Shown: positions 1 through 9,800 of the stretch, piece by piece
Position numbering within the stretch: the stretch's first letter is position 1
Layout: every line of letters begins with the position of its first letter
Origin: UBA1563 sp041671545
Lineage (GTDB): Bacteria; Bacteroidota; Ignavibacteria; Ignavibacteriales; Ignavibacteriaceae
Direction of reading: 5' to 3'
DNA length: 64,000 nucleotides
Assembly: GCA_041671545.1 (NCBI GenBank)
Contig: JBAZBI010000006.1
Span: 136,931 to 200,930, forward strand
Made by a program: the position numbers and the translations under genes
The notes under the pieces: generated by a model
Database searches by the model: none
Told to the model about the DNA's origin: nothing
Seen by the model: the letters and a program-made list of their open reading frames with translations, nothing else

Positions 1-1
1 T

Positions 2-283
2 TGGTCACCCGATGGAAAACAAATCGCGTTTCAATCAAATGGGAAAATCGCATTAATCAATCACGATGGAAGTGGTTTTCAAATATTAAAATCCGGCTTC
101 CAATCGAAAGAATTTGTTTTCTTGCAACCACGATGGTCACCAGAGGGGAAACACATAGTTACATGGTCGTATTCAACCGATGGTTTGGTGCGCAGGTATA
201 TATTCATTATGAATATTGATGATGCTTTAATGCGACGGGTTATAGATGATTCAACAGCAAATTCGCCTGATTGGTCGAAATAA
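2..283 (+). CDS. TolB-like beta-propeller protein, C-terminal fragment
   Basis: The reading frame is open from base 2 to the TAA at 281-283 and encodes the last 93 residues of a protein whose start lies outside the window. It shows WSPDG and WSPEG blade motifs and ends in PDWSK, almost the same as the end of the next gene (GVDWSK). This is the TolB/WD40-like (PD40) repeat pattern seen in secreted or periplasmic propellers. With the next gene it forms a tandem paralogous pair: a 32-base stretch over the 3' end (269-300) is repeated exactly at 1229-1260. The role is unknown; binding or scaffolding at the cell surface is the usual inference for such propellers. Confidence 0.75.
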   Translation, partial: WSPDGKQIAFQSNGKIALINHDGSGFQILKSGFQSKEFVFLQPRWSPEGKHIVTWSYSTDGLVRRYIFIMNIDDALMRRVIDDSTANSPDWSK

Positions 284-295
284 AAAAATAAAACG

Positions 296-315
296 GATGG
301 TGCGCTAACACCATC
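296..315. repeat. Small hairpin after first TolB-like gene
   Basis: GATGGTG (296-302) pairs perfectly with CACCATC (309-315). The same position after the next gene (1256-1275) carries GATGGCG pairing with CGCCACC with one mismatch. Stem and loop bases have changed while pairing is largely kept. It could be a weak terminator or RNA-stability hairpin; there is no clear T-run after it. Confidence 0.45.
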
Positions 316-352
316 AATAAAAATGCAGATTAAAATTGAAAGGCAAATACAC

Positions 353-1243
353 ATGCGGAAAACGTTGATTGCGTACATTGGAATAATTTTAACATTTGTC
401 GTTCTGAATTCCTGTGACAAAGGAGTTGAGCCGGAAGGAACCAACTATCACAACAAAATTCTCTTTACATCAAGCAGGAGTGGAAAAGCACAATTGTATA
501 TGATGAACCCGGACGGAACTAACATACAGCAAATCACATCGGGGGAGCATTCTCATAGTGGAGGAAGATGGTCACCGGATGCATCAAAAATTGTATGCAG
601 TACTGATGAAAATACAACTACTGCATGCTATTCGATGATCAAAGTAATGAATGCTGATGGAACGAATCAAAAACTTTTAGACTGTGGTTCGCAAATGTCC
701 TGGTCGCCTGATGGTAAAAGGATCGTTTTTACGCTTTGGCCATCAGCTGAACTTGGAGATTTGACAACGTATATTTATAGTACTAACGCAGATGGTAGCG
801 ACCCTTTAATATTGACGAATAATAAAGGTATTTGGAATGGTACCCCAAATTGGTCTCCGGATGGGGGAAAAATAGCTTTTGGGTCGAGCAGAGATTATTC
901 TTCACCTGGAACTTTCACCGAGATATATCTAATGAACTCAGATGGAAGCAACCAACAACGGTTGACATATACAGATAGCTTGACAAATACTAATCCAACA
1001 TGGTCGCCCGATGGAAAAAAGATCGCATTTTCATGTAATGGACTAATTGCCTTAATGAATGCAGATGGAAGCGAGATGAAAATACTCGACAGTCTTTCAA
1101 CTGGAGGTTTAATCAGTTGGTCCACAGACGGGACTAGACTTGCATTTGGTGCTGGAGAAATATACACCATAAAACTAGATGGTTCAGATATCAAAAAGAT
1201 ATTAACTGATAGTAGTGTTTGGGGAGTTGATTGGTCGAAATAA
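353..1243 (+). CDS. TolB-like beta-propeller lipoprotein
   Basis: The product has 296 residues if started at ATG 353. That start is preferred over the in-frame ATG at 323 because it begins a lipoprotein signal (MRKTLIAYIGIILTFVVLNSC, lipobox LNSC, Cys about residue 21). The mature part contains successive propeller blades marked by WSPDA, WSPDG (three times) and WSTDG, each about 45 residues apart and typically preceded by an MNADG-type turn. This is the PD40/TolB C-terminal propeller architecture without the TolB N-terminal domain. It is probably a membrane-anchored surface or periplasmic binding protein. It follows a paralogue cut by the window edge, so the pair arose by tandem duplication. 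No catalytic motif is visible. Confidence 0.8.
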   Translation: MRKTLIAYIGIILTFVVLNSCDKGVEPEGTNYHNKILFTSSRSGKAQLYMMNPDGTNIQQITSGEHSHSGGRWSPDASKIVCSTDENTTTACYSMIKVMNADGTNQKLLDCGSQMSWSPDGKRIVFTLWPSAELGDLTTYIYSTNADGSDPLILTNNKGIWNGTPNWSPDGGKIAFGSSRDYSSPGTFTEIYLMNSDGSNQQRLTYTDSLTNTNPTWSPDGKKIAFSCNGLIALMNADGSEMKILDSLSTGGLISWSTDGTRLAFGAGEIYTIKLDGSDIKKILTDSSVWGVDWSK

Positions 1244-1317
1244 AAAAATAAAACGGATGGCGCTCGAACGCCACCCGTATTTAACAGCAAATAAATATCA
1301 CCATGCTAGATGCTCAA

Positions 1318-1345
1318 CACGCAGTGCATTCGCGTGCTTTTTTAT
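1318..1345 (+). terminator. Possible weak intrinsic terminator
   Basis: CACGC (1318-1322) pairs with GCGTG (1332-1336) and is followed by CTTTTTTATTT. The stem is only five base pairs, so the call is tentative. The position after the TolB-like gene fits. Confidence 0.4.
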
Positions 1346-1369
1346 TTGCCATATGTAATTTACAAAACT

Positions 1370-1391
1370 AAAAACTTTATATAAAGTTTTT
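1370..1391. promoter_or_regulatory. 22-bp perfect palindrome upstream of secreted protease
   Basis: The core AAAACTTTATATAAAGTTTT (1371-1390) is a perfect palindrome, extended by one A/T pair on each side. It lies about 100 bases before the protease start at 1491. A dyad of this size is compatible with a repressor operator; an AT-rich hairpin is the alternative. Confidence 0.4.
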
Positions 1392-1490
1392 TTGAAATGA
1401 GGTGATGTTTTATGATTGTTTGAAAATGCGTCGGCGTGCTTTATCAAAAAGTTATTCATTAAACATTTATCTCAAAAAGGAACTATAATT

Positions 1491-3665
1491 ATGAAAAATA
1501 TTCTCAGTTTTTTACTCGTTGCTTTTATAGGCATTTTCAGCTTTACCTCAGGGCAGTCATCACCTGATTCTATCCAATCAGCAGCTCTTACAAATCTTCG
1601 CGAGAAGATGAATAATGGTTTAGGAGTTGTTTGGAATGAAAAAACCGGAACACCTGATATTATTAGATTTGCAATACCACATTCGTTCTCATCAGATCAT
1701 GTTGCTTCGGCAAAATTATTTTTAAAAGAAATAAAAGGAGTCTTGAAAGCTGAAATTGACGATGAACTCGTTTTGCAACGAACCAACAAAGACGATGATA
1801 TCCAGTACATTCGATTTGATCAATTCTATAAAAACATTCCAGTGTGCGGCGGCGAATATCTCGTTACAGTTTTGCCGGAGGGAAAAATTCAATCTGCTTC
1901 TGGAAAATTCCACAAGAATATTTCCATAGATATAAAGCCAAAGATAGATGCAAAAGAAGCATTTACAACGGCAAAACAAAATGTACCTAAAAACGTTATT
2001 CTTAAAGATACTATTTCGTTGTCGCAGTTGGTTATTTATCCTAAAGACAATGTTTATTTTCTTGCGTGGAAACTGAAAATACCAAGTTCTCAAGAAGGTG
2101 AAGAATTAATTTACGTCATTGATGCAGTCAACGGAACTGTACTGAGTCAGTTTAGCACTGTTATCAATGAAACAGTTCCACTGATGCGACCCCAACCACA
2201 AGGGAATGTATATTTACACCATCCTTACATTGATGCAAGTTATAGTTACCTGAGTCCGATTAACGTTGACAATTCCGGATATATTCAAGGGACGTATGCC
2301 AATGTTGTAAATGATGCTACATCGCGAGCGTATAATTCAATTTCCGATTTTACTTACTCTACCAGTGATACACATTTTGACGAAATGAACCTTTTTTATC
2401 ATATTGACAACTTTAGAAGGAATTTTTGGAACGGTCTAGGTTTCAATTCCTTTATACAAATAACTGCACATGCACACACCTATTTCGCATATGGACCCAA
2501 CGCAAGCTATTCTACTACCGATCATCATCTTCGTTTCAGCGATGGACAGGGAGTTTCTGGATATAATTCTTTTGCAAGAGAAGACAAAACTATTATGCAC
2601 GAATATACACATGGAGTAACGGATTATATTGCTAATCTCAGTCCTGGTTATACTGAAACCGGTGCAATACATGAAGGGAATTCAGATTATTTTTCTGGAA
2701 CATTTACCGGACGTTCATTATCTGGCGAGTATATATCACCCGGTTACCCAATCAATCAACGAAATATGATAAGTCCAAGAATCGCAACCTTTTCACAATA
2801 TAACGATCAAAATCTTTCCTATTGGCAACAATATGGATATCACGAACCTCATTTTGGAGGTGAACTTTGGTCTGCAGCATTATGGGATTTACGGTTGAAC
2901 TCACATATCGGAAGCACTATGGCTGATTTTCTGATTTATAAAGGATTGTTGGGTATTCCAACATCGTCAACTTTTCTTCAATACCGTCAGGCAATTATGA
3001 ATGCAGATATCAATTATGGTAACAGTTTGAATATAAAACATATAGCACATTCTTTTTATACGAGGGGCATCGGCACGGATTCACTTGGGTTTGGCGGAAT
3101 AGATGGTCCTGAATATCTTGCTTTTAAACAACAAGGTACATATACTGCAGAAAATATAACAGGTGGTTCCGGTTCAAGGTCATATCAATGGTATGTGCAA
3201 TCGGGTAGTAGCTGGGTTGCTACTGGTACAGCACAAACACAAACAATGAGAATGGTAACGTCAGATATCGTTATTCGCTGTGATGTTCATGACAACGTTA
3301 CTGGTGAAATTGCTTCTGCTCAAAAAACGATTTATTATGGGCAACCTTTACCCAAGATCGGTGGTGATAATGAAGATACAAAAACATTGACAGAAATCCC
3401 AAAGGGATATTCACTTTTACAGAATCATCCCAATCCGTTTAATCCTTCAACAACAATAGCCTATATGTTGCCGGAAGATGGTTTTGTCTCTTTGAAAATT
3501 TATAATACACTTGGTGAAGTAATTGCAACACTTGTTAATGATTATAAATCTGCTGGTTACTATTCACTTGATTGGAACAGTAGTAATCTTCCAAGCGGAT
3601 TGTATTTCTATCAAATATTAGCAGGAAAATTTACTGCTACAAAAAAAATGCTGTTAACCAAATAA
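1491..3665 (+). CDS. Secreted zinc metalloprotease (M4/M36-like) with type IX sorting domain
   Basis: The 724-residue product starts at ATG 1491, where a signal peptide begins (MKNILSFLLVAFIGIFSFTSG); the longer frame from 1416 has no such signal and AAAAAGGAAC precedes 1491. Order: signal peptide, FTP-like propeptide (roughly 30-200), gluzincin catalytic domain, an Ig-like segment (about 540-620) and a C-terminal T9SS type A sorting domain (last 75 residues: NHPNPFNPSTTIAY, LPSGLYFYQ, TKKMLL). Zinc ligands are HEYTH (His370, His374) and Glu395 in HEGNSD, one residue further apart than in thermolysin. The downstream HFGGELWSAALWDL resembles fungalysins rather than the thermolysin His231 region. 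It should be exported by Sec, passed through the outer membrane by T9SS and self-processed. Confidence 0.9.
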   Translation: MKNILSFLLVAFIGIFSFTSGQSSPDSIQSAALTNLREKMNNGLGVVWNEKTGTPDIIRFAIPHSFSSDHVASAKLFLKEIKGVLKAEIDDELVLQRTNKDDDIQYIRFDQFYKNIPVCGGEYLVTVLPEGKIQSASGKFHKNISIDIKPKIDAKEAFTTAKQNVPKNVILKDTISLSQLVIYPKDNVYFLAWKLKIPSSQEGEELIYVIDAVNGTVLSQFSTVINETVPLMRPQPQGNVYLHHPYIDASYSYLSPINVDNSGYIQGTYANVVNDATSRAYNSISDFTYSTSDTHFDEMNLFYHIDNFRRNFWNGLGFNSFIQITAHAHTYFAYGPNASYSTTDHHLRFSDGQGVSGYNSFAREDKTIMHEYTHGVTDYIANLSPGYTETGAIHEGNSDYFSGTFTGRSLSGEYISPGYPINQRNMISPRIATFSQYNDQNLSYWQQYGYHEPHFGGELWSAALWDLRLNSHIGSTMADFLIYKGLLGIPTSSTFLQYRQAIMNADINYGNSLNIKHIAHSFYTRGIGTDSLGFGGIDGPEYLAFKQQGTYTAENITGGSGSRSYQWYVQSGSSWVATGTAQTQTMRMVTSDIVIRCDVHDNVTGEIASAQKTIYYGQPLPKIGGDNEDTKTLTEIPKGYSLLQNHPNPFNPSTTIAYMLPEDGFVSLKIYNTLGEVIATLVNDYKSAGYYSLDWNSSNLPSGLYFYQILAGKFTATKKMLLTK

Positions 3666-3692
3666 TATCTTGAATTGTAACCTGTTATTATT

Positions 3693-3718
3693 TAAAGCCT
3701 TGCCGCGGCAAGGCTTTA
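3693..3718. terminator. 26-bp perfect palindrome between convergent genes
   Basis: A perfect dyad centred between 3705 and 3706 (core CCTTGCCGCGGCAAGG, extended with AAAG/CTTT and T/A). It lies between the protease gene (plus) and sucC (minus), so it can act as a bidirectional terminator. The CTTGCC/GGCAAG core recurs in the palindrome at 51686-51705, so it may belong to a dispersed palindrome family. Confidence 0.7.
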
Positions 3719-3743
3719 CTTTATATAAAGGAATTAGATTATT

Positions 3744-4958
3744 TTACTTTTTCAAGATCGCTGTAACTTTTTCCGCGGCATCTTTTAAAGTAGTTGCTAC
3801 TTCAAAGTTCAAGCCTGATTCTTTTAGTAGAACTCCGGCTTCTTTTGCGTTTGTACCTTCAAGTCTTACCACAATTGGAATAGTAACGTTAACAGTTTTG
3901 GTTGCTTCGATTACTCCGGCAGCTACACGGTCGCAGCGGACAATTCCACCGAAGATATTGATCAATATTGCTTTCACATTCGGGTCGGAAAGAATAATTT
4001 TAAAACCGTTAGCAACGGTTTCTTTATTTGCTCCACCACCGACGTCTAAAAAGTTAGCAGGTTCACCACCGGCAAGTTTAATAATATCCATCGTTCCCAT
4101 TGCAAGTCCGGCACCGTTAACCATGCAGCCAACATTACCGTCAAGTTTAATATAATTCAAATTATATTTGGATGCTTCAATCTCAAGCGGGTCTTCTTCG
4201 CCTAAATCTCTGTAAGACATAATTTCCGGATGACGGAAAAGTGCGTTGTCGTCAATGTTCATCTTGGCATCGAGAGCAACGATTCTGTTATCGTTTGTAA
4301 TTACTAAAGGATTAATTTCAAGAAGGGAAGCGTCTGTTGCCTCGTAGGCAGCATAAAGTTGTTTAATAAATTTTTGGAAATTCTTAAAATTATCTCCACT
4401 TAACCCAAGAGCAAATGCCAACTCACGTGTTTGAAACGGTTGAAGTCCAATTGCCGGATCAACCCAAACTTTAATAATTTTTTCAGGTGTTTCGGCGGCG
4501 ACTTTTTCAATCTCCACACCACCTTCAGTTGAAGCCATAATAACATTTTGTGAAACGGTTCTATCGAGAAGGATTCCGAGATAAAGTTCTTTTACATAAT
4601 CCAAACCTTCGGCAATAAAAAGAGTTTTAACAATCTTTCCTTCGCTACCAGTTTGATGGGTTACTAAAAGGTTTCCTAAGATTTTCTCAGCATATTCGCG
4701 GGCTTTTTCAACTGAAGTAGTGAACTTTACTCCGCCTTCAAGAATAACTTCATTACGGTTTTCAGGATTATAAACTTTCCCTTTCCCTCTACCACCGGCA
4801 TGGATTTGCGATTTAACGACATATTGATTTATTCCCAGGCTTTTCAATTGCTGAATTGCTTTCTCGAATTCATCCAAATGCTTAATTGCAAATCCGTCTT
4901 GCACCGGAACGGAGAATTTTTTTAATAATTCTTTTGCTTGATACTCATGAATTTTCAT
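3744..4958 (-). CDS. sucC: Succinyl-CoA ligase (ADP-forming) subunit beta
   Basis: A 404-residue protein of normal family length. It forms the nucleotide-binding half of succinyl-CoA synthetase, which makes ATP or GTP from succinyl-CoA in the TCA cycle. The N-terminus MKIHEYQAKELLKKF and the HAGGRGKGKV loop mark the ATP-grasp domain; the C-terminal CoA-ligase-type domain holds INIFGGIVRCDRVAAGVIEA. The start is fixed by an AAAGGAAC Shine-Dalgarno ahead of ATG. No sucD follows it, so the alpha subunit must be encoded elsewhere. It lies upstream of nothing on its own strand except the convergent terminator. Confidence 0.95.
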   Translation of the reverse strand: MKIHEYQAKELLKKFSVPVQDGFAIKHLDEFEKAIQQLKSLGINQYVVKSQIHAGGRGKGKVYNPENRNEVILEGGVKFTTSVEKAREYAEKILGNLLVTHQTGSEGKIVKTLFIAEGLDYVKELYLGILLDRTVSQNVIMASTEGGVEIEKVAAETPEKIIKVWVDPAIGLQPFQTRELAFALGLSGDNFKNFQKFIKQLYAAYEATDASLLEINPLVITNDNRIVALDAKMNIDDNALFRHPEIMSYRDLGEEDPLEIEASKYNLNYIKLDGNVGCMVNGAGLAMGTMDIIKLAGGEPANFLDVGGGANKETVANGFKIILSDPNVKAILINIFGGIVRCDRVAAGVIEATKTVNVTIPIVVRLEGTNAKEAGVLLKESGLNFEVATTLKDAAEKVTAILKK

Positions 4959-5007
4959 AGATACATTTGTTCCTTTATTTAATAATTAAAAATTTAATAT
5001 TAATTTC

Positions 5008-5067
5008 AAGTAATAAGTAGAAAGTGGAAAGAATGAACTTGTTACTTTCCACTTGTTACTTTTAACT
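5008..5067. repeat. Empty inverted-repeat element related to the one at 37.2-37.6 kb
   Basis: The left arm (5008-5025) and right arm (5044-5063) are inverted copies matching at about 16 of 18 positions. Inside them AAGTGGAAAG (5022-5031) and CTTTCCACTT (5045-5054) form a perfect 10-bp stem with a 13-base loop. The right arm 5044-5067 matches 37616-37639, beside the broken four-helix-bundle gene, at 23 of 24 positions. It directly follows the aldehyde dehydrogenase stop codon and may serve as its terminator. Confidence 0.65.
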
Positions 5068-6615
5068 TTATACTTTCTCGCTCATTAATTTTGCCTGCAT
5101 AAAGAGAAGGAGGTAATCTCTTCCACCGGCTTTGGAATCGGTTCCCGACATATTAAAACCACCGAACGGATGTCCGCCGACCATAGCACCGGTGCACTTC
5201 CGGTTAAAATATAAATTACCGATGAGTAATTCTTTTTTAGCCTTTTCAAGTTTCTGGCGATTGTTGGTATATACTGCACCGGTCAATCCATATCTTGTAT
5301 TATTAGCAATCTTTAAAGCATCATCAAAATTGTTGGATTTAATAACTGCCAACACCGGACCGAATATTTCTTCTTGCGAAATAACGGCGAGAGGTTTAAT
5401 GTCCGTGAAGACAGTTGGTTTGATATAAAATCCGTTACCAGCAGATTTTTCGCCACCACAAAGAAGTTTGCCTTCTTTTTTACCGATAGCAATGTAACCA
5501 AGAATATTTCTTTCAGCGGTTGCATTTGAAACTGGTCCCATGCGATAATTTTCTTCTGCAATACCAACTTCAATTTTATCAACTTCAACTTTAAGTTTTT
5601 CAACAAAAGATTTGTAAATTGATTTATCAACCACAACGCGTGAACATGCTGAACATTTTTGTCCCTGGAAACCGAATGCAGAAGCAACAACACCTTGTAC
5701 CGCTGAATCAACATTGGTTTCATTATCAACAATGATGGTATCTTTCCCACCCATTTCAGCAACAACACGTTTAAGCCAAATTTGTTCGGGTTGTACTTTT
5801 GCGGCTAACTCATTAATGTGAATCCCAACTTCCATTGAGCCGGTGAAAGAAACGAAACGCGTTTTTGGATGCCCAACTAAAGTATCGCCAACTTCTCCGC
5901 CGGAACCGGGCAAAAAGTTCAACACACCTTTGGGTAAACCGGCTTCTTCCATAATATCGCAGAATACCTTTCCCATCATTGGTGTATCGCTTGATGGTTT
6001 TAACACAACGGTGTTTCCGGAAACGATTGCCGCGGAAGACATTCCGGCTAAAATTGCAAAAGGGAAGTTCCAGGGCGGAATGACGACAGCAACGCCGAGA
6101 GGAATATAAACGAGTTCATTTTTTTCTCCGGCAATTGGAGTGATTGGTTGTTTTTCTGCGTAACGGAGCATTTCGCGTCCGTAAAAATCTAGAAAATCAA
6201 TCGCTTCCGCAGTATCGGCATCTGCTTCAGCAAAGTTTTTGCCTATTTCAAGAATCATATAGGCGTTAATTTCAAATCGTTTCTTTCTTGCAATTGCCGC
6301 AGCTTTAAAAAGGTAATTGGCTCTTTCCGAAGGTGAAGTATATTTCCAAGTTTGAAAAACTTTGTTTGCGCTTTCTACAGCAAAGTTTGCTAACTCTTTT
6401 GTTCCTTTATAAAAGGTAGCTATCACTTCATCTTTGTCTGATGGATTGTATGAATTGAATGTCTGATCGGTTTTGATCTTTTTCCCGTTAATGATCAGTT
6501 CATAAGTTTTTCCCAATTTTTTACGGACAGCTTTTAAAGCCTCTTTTTGTTTAGAAATATTTTTAGGATTAGTGAAATCAAGCAGCGGCTCATTTTGAAA
6601 AGGTTTAATTCGCAT
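5068..6615 (-). CDS. L-glutamate gamma-semialdehyde (P5C) dehydrogenase-type aldehyde dehydrogenase
   Basis: A 515-residue NAD(P)-dependent aldehyde dehydrogenase. Its length, the conserved N-terminal extension (FQNEPLLDFTN) and the motifs EMGGKDTIIVD and GFQGQKCSACSR place it in the RocA/PruA-type 1-pyrroline-5-carboxylate dehydrogenase group, which oxidises glutamate semialdehyde to glutamate in proline and arginine breakdown. The catalytic Cys is in GQKCSA and the general-base Glu in EMGGK; PPWNFPF is the cofactor-binding segment. No proline dehydrogenase domain is fused and no putA is adjacent. AAGGAG precedes the ATG at 6615. It is transcribed away from the histidine kinase gene. Confidence 0.88.
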   Translation of the reverse strand: MRIKPFQNEPLLDFTNPKNISKQKEALKAVRKKLGKTYELIINGKKIKTDQTFNSYNPSDKDEVIATFYKGTKELANFAVESANKVFQTWKYTSPSERANYLFKAAAIARKKRFEINAYMILEIGKNFAEADADTAEAIDFLDFYGREMLRYAEKQPITPIAGEKNELVYIPLGVAVVIPPWNFPFAILAGMSSAAIVSGNTVVLKPSSDTPMMGKVFCDIMEEAGLPKGVLNFLPGSGGEVGDTLVGHPKTRFVSFTGSMEVGIHINELAAKVQPEQIWLKRVVAEMGGKDTIIVDNETNVDSAVQGVVASAFGFQGQKCSACSRVVVDKSIYKSFVEKLKVEVDKIEVGIAEENYRMGPVSNATAERNILGYIAIGKKEGKLLCGGEKSAGNGFYIKPTVFTDIKPLAVISQEEIFGPVLAVIKSNNFDDALKIANNTRYGLTGAVYTNNRQKLEKAKKELLIGNLYFNRKCTGAMVGGHPFGGFNMSGTDSKAGGRDYLLLFMQAKLMSEKV

Positions 6616-6823
6616 TAAAAAAACTCCTTAATGTAGATAAAATTTAATGGCAAAAATTACGGCTTTTGAGGTTTAGAAACAATCTTCTTAACTATCTTAA
6701 ATAGTCGTTCGATAATTTAGTATGATTAAAATCCAACAGGAGAGTTAGATTTGAATTAACGGGAAATTTTTATAGTTTTACTTTTACATATGAAGGAACT
6801 CTGCAAGTAGAAATTAGGCACGA
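6616..6823. promoter_or_regulatory. Divergent promoter region
   Basis: 208 bases between two divergently transcribed genes (aldehyde dehydrogenase and histidine kinase) must hold both promoters. The sequence is very AT-rich; I could not single out convincing -35/-10 or Bacteroidetes-type -33/-7 boxes. Confidence 0.4.
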
Positions 6824-9800
6824 ATGGACATTATCGATTTAAAATATTTCATCAAAAAAATTGACGAATCGTCAATACAAAAATTTTTTGAAACCGGAGA
6901 ACTTGATGCTTCGGGGAAAAAAGCCCTCACTTTTTTTCTCCGAATATTAATGCGTCAAAAGAAAAACTTAGATAATCTGGGAAAAGAAACCATTGAAACA
7001 ATAGAACACACCTATAAAGAAGTATGGGATAAATCTGCCGATGGAATGCGAATTGTTGATGAAGAAGGAATTGTCCTCCATTGCAACAGCGCGTATGCCA
7101 ATTTTGTTGAGCTTCCGAAAAATGCAATTGAACATGAACCGTTTTCGATCGCTTATCAAGAAGAAAACAGAGAACGGATACTTTTCCGTTTAAAAGAAAG
7201 ATTTGTTACCAATTCCTTTAAAATTAATTATGAAGCCGAACTAACTCTTTGGAATGGAAAAACAAAATATTTTGAAGTTTCAAATTCACTTCTTCATACG
7301 CTGGATGATAAAAAGTGGCTGTTAAGTATTTTTAGGGATATCTCCGAACGTAAAGCACAGGAACTTCAGATAAAAAAGAAGGAAATTCTGCTGCAGGGAA
7401 TTGCAAGAGCAACAGAAACACTTTTAACCGGCAATGATTTTGATGAATCGGTTATTAAAGTTTTGGCAATGCTTTGTAAAGGGGGAGAAGTAGATAGAGG
7501 TTATATTTTTGAAAATATCCTGGAAGAAGAATCTCAGAAATATTTGATGAAAGAGATTTATGAATGGGCTGATGTTGGAGTTGAACGACAATTAAATGAA
7601 CTCAAAACTAATTTAATTTCTTACAGCCGGTTTTCCGCATTGAATTTATACGAACGACTATCCAGTGGTGAAATTATTTACTTAGACCTGGATACGGTTA
7701 CTGAAGAACAGAGAAAAGTATTTGTTGATAAATCGATTCAATCTATCTTTTTAGCTCCAATATTTGCGAAAGGGAAATTTTGGGGATTTATCGGTTTTGA
7801 CTCATGTCGATTTAAGAGAATTCTAACCGTTGATGACCAATCGCTTTTAAAAACCGTTGCGGCAAGTATCTCCGGCGCTCTTCATCAAAAAATCGCAAGA
7901 GAAGAGATGCTCCAAAAAAATATTGAGCTTGATCGTGCTTTAGTTCAAGCAAATGCAGCGGCAAAAGCGAAGAGTGAATTTCTTGCTTTGATGAGTCACG
8001 AGATTCGTACACCACTTAATGCGATCATTGGAATGACTGGTCTATTAATGGATGCAAATCTTCCGAAAGAAGAAAGAGATTTTGCAGAGACCATCCGTAT
8101 GAGCGGCGAGCAGCTACTCGTTGTAATTAATGATATTCTTGATTTTTCAAAAATTGAATCAGGTAAGTTTGAACTTGAATATCAGCCGTTCGATATACGG
8201 GATTGTATCGAGGATACATTTGATTTGTTTGCGGCAAAAGCTTCTGAGAAAGATATCGATCTCATTTATTTTCTGAATGATGAAGTTCCGCCAAGTATTT
8301 TTGGTGATATAACAAGAGTAAGACAAATCTTAACGAACCTCATTGGTAACGCAATTAAATTTACACAGACCGGAGAAATTTTTGTTGAGGTTACTGCAAA
8401 AAAATATGATGATGATCTATTCGATATCGAATTTGCAGTTAAAGATACCGGAATTGGAATCCCGAAAGATAAAATCTCAAAACTATTCAAAGCATTCAGC
8501 CAGGTTGATTCTTCAACCACGCGGCTTTACGGTGGAACGGGATTGGGATTGGTCATCAGCAAGCGAATTGCTGAAATGATGGGTGGAACGATGCATGTTG
8601 ATAGTATCGAAGGAAAAGGATCAACTTTTTACTTTTCACTGAGATCAAAACCGGCTCCTTCTCTTACAAAAATCTATTCAAAAGATTTTGCACAACATCT
8701 CAAAGGGAAAAGAGTACTTGTTGTAGATGACAATTTTAACAACCGGAGAATTTTGGATTTGCAATTGAGAAGCCTGGGAATGGTAGCAACAACTGTAGAA
8801 TATCCACTCGATGCTTTAAAAACTTTGGAACACAACGAACCTTTTGATCTTGCAATTCTTGATTATCAAATGCCGCAGATGGATGGAATTACTCTCACCC
8901 GTGCAATTCGTGATATCGACAAAATTAAAACTATGCCGATAATCATTCTTACTTCTATGGGAAGGAAAGAGGAAGAGCGTACACTTCAAGAGCTGAATAT
9001 TTCAAAATTCTTGTACAAACCGACAAAACAAACCATTCTCTTTGAGACTATTTTGGCAATTTTTGGACTCCTTCAATTTCTTGAAGTTAAAAAAGAAAAG
9101 CACCAGCTAATTGATAAAAATTTAGGCGGTAAATATCCGTTGAAAATTTTATTGGCGGAGGATAATCTAGTTAACCAAAAAGTGGCGGTGAAGATCTTTG
9201 AAAAACTTGGTTATCGTATTGATCTAGCCGGAAATGGTTATGAAGTCCTTGATGCAATTGAGAATATTGTTTATGACATCATTTTCATGGATGTACATAT
9301 GCCCGATATGGACGGACTTACCGCATCACAAGAGATAAACCGAATTTATGGGAAAGACGAACGACCGAAAATTATTGCCATGACGGCAAACGCAATGCAG
9401 GGCGATAGAGAAGAATGTATGGCTGCCGGGATGGATGACTATATTTCTAAGCCGGTCAGATTGGAATCACTTCAAGAAATTCTTGAAAAGTGGGGAAATA
9501 GTTTGATCCCGCACAAAAACTCAATGCGCTACAAATTAGAGCATGGCAAATTGATCACTGAATATGTGGATGAAAGTAAAATAACTTTTTTAGATGATCT
9601 ACCCACGGAAGAGGATCTAAAATTCTTCATCGAATTATTGGATATTTACATCGATGATACACCAACGGTTATAGAACAGATCACCGATGCATGTAAACAT
9701 CAAAAAGGAATTGAACTCGTTTTTGCTGCACACAAATTAAAAGGGGGGAGCGTTATTCTTGGGTTGGAAAAAATCACACAAATTGCCGCTGAACTTGAGG

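Noticed and set aside
79..444. 121-residue minus-strand frame at the left edge
   Set aside because: It is the shadow of the TolB-like genes and spans their intergenic hairpin.
1416..1490. Longer N-terminus for the metalloprotease
   Set aside because: The extra 25 residues have no signal character, while ATG 1491 starts a clear signal peptide and has a ribosome site.
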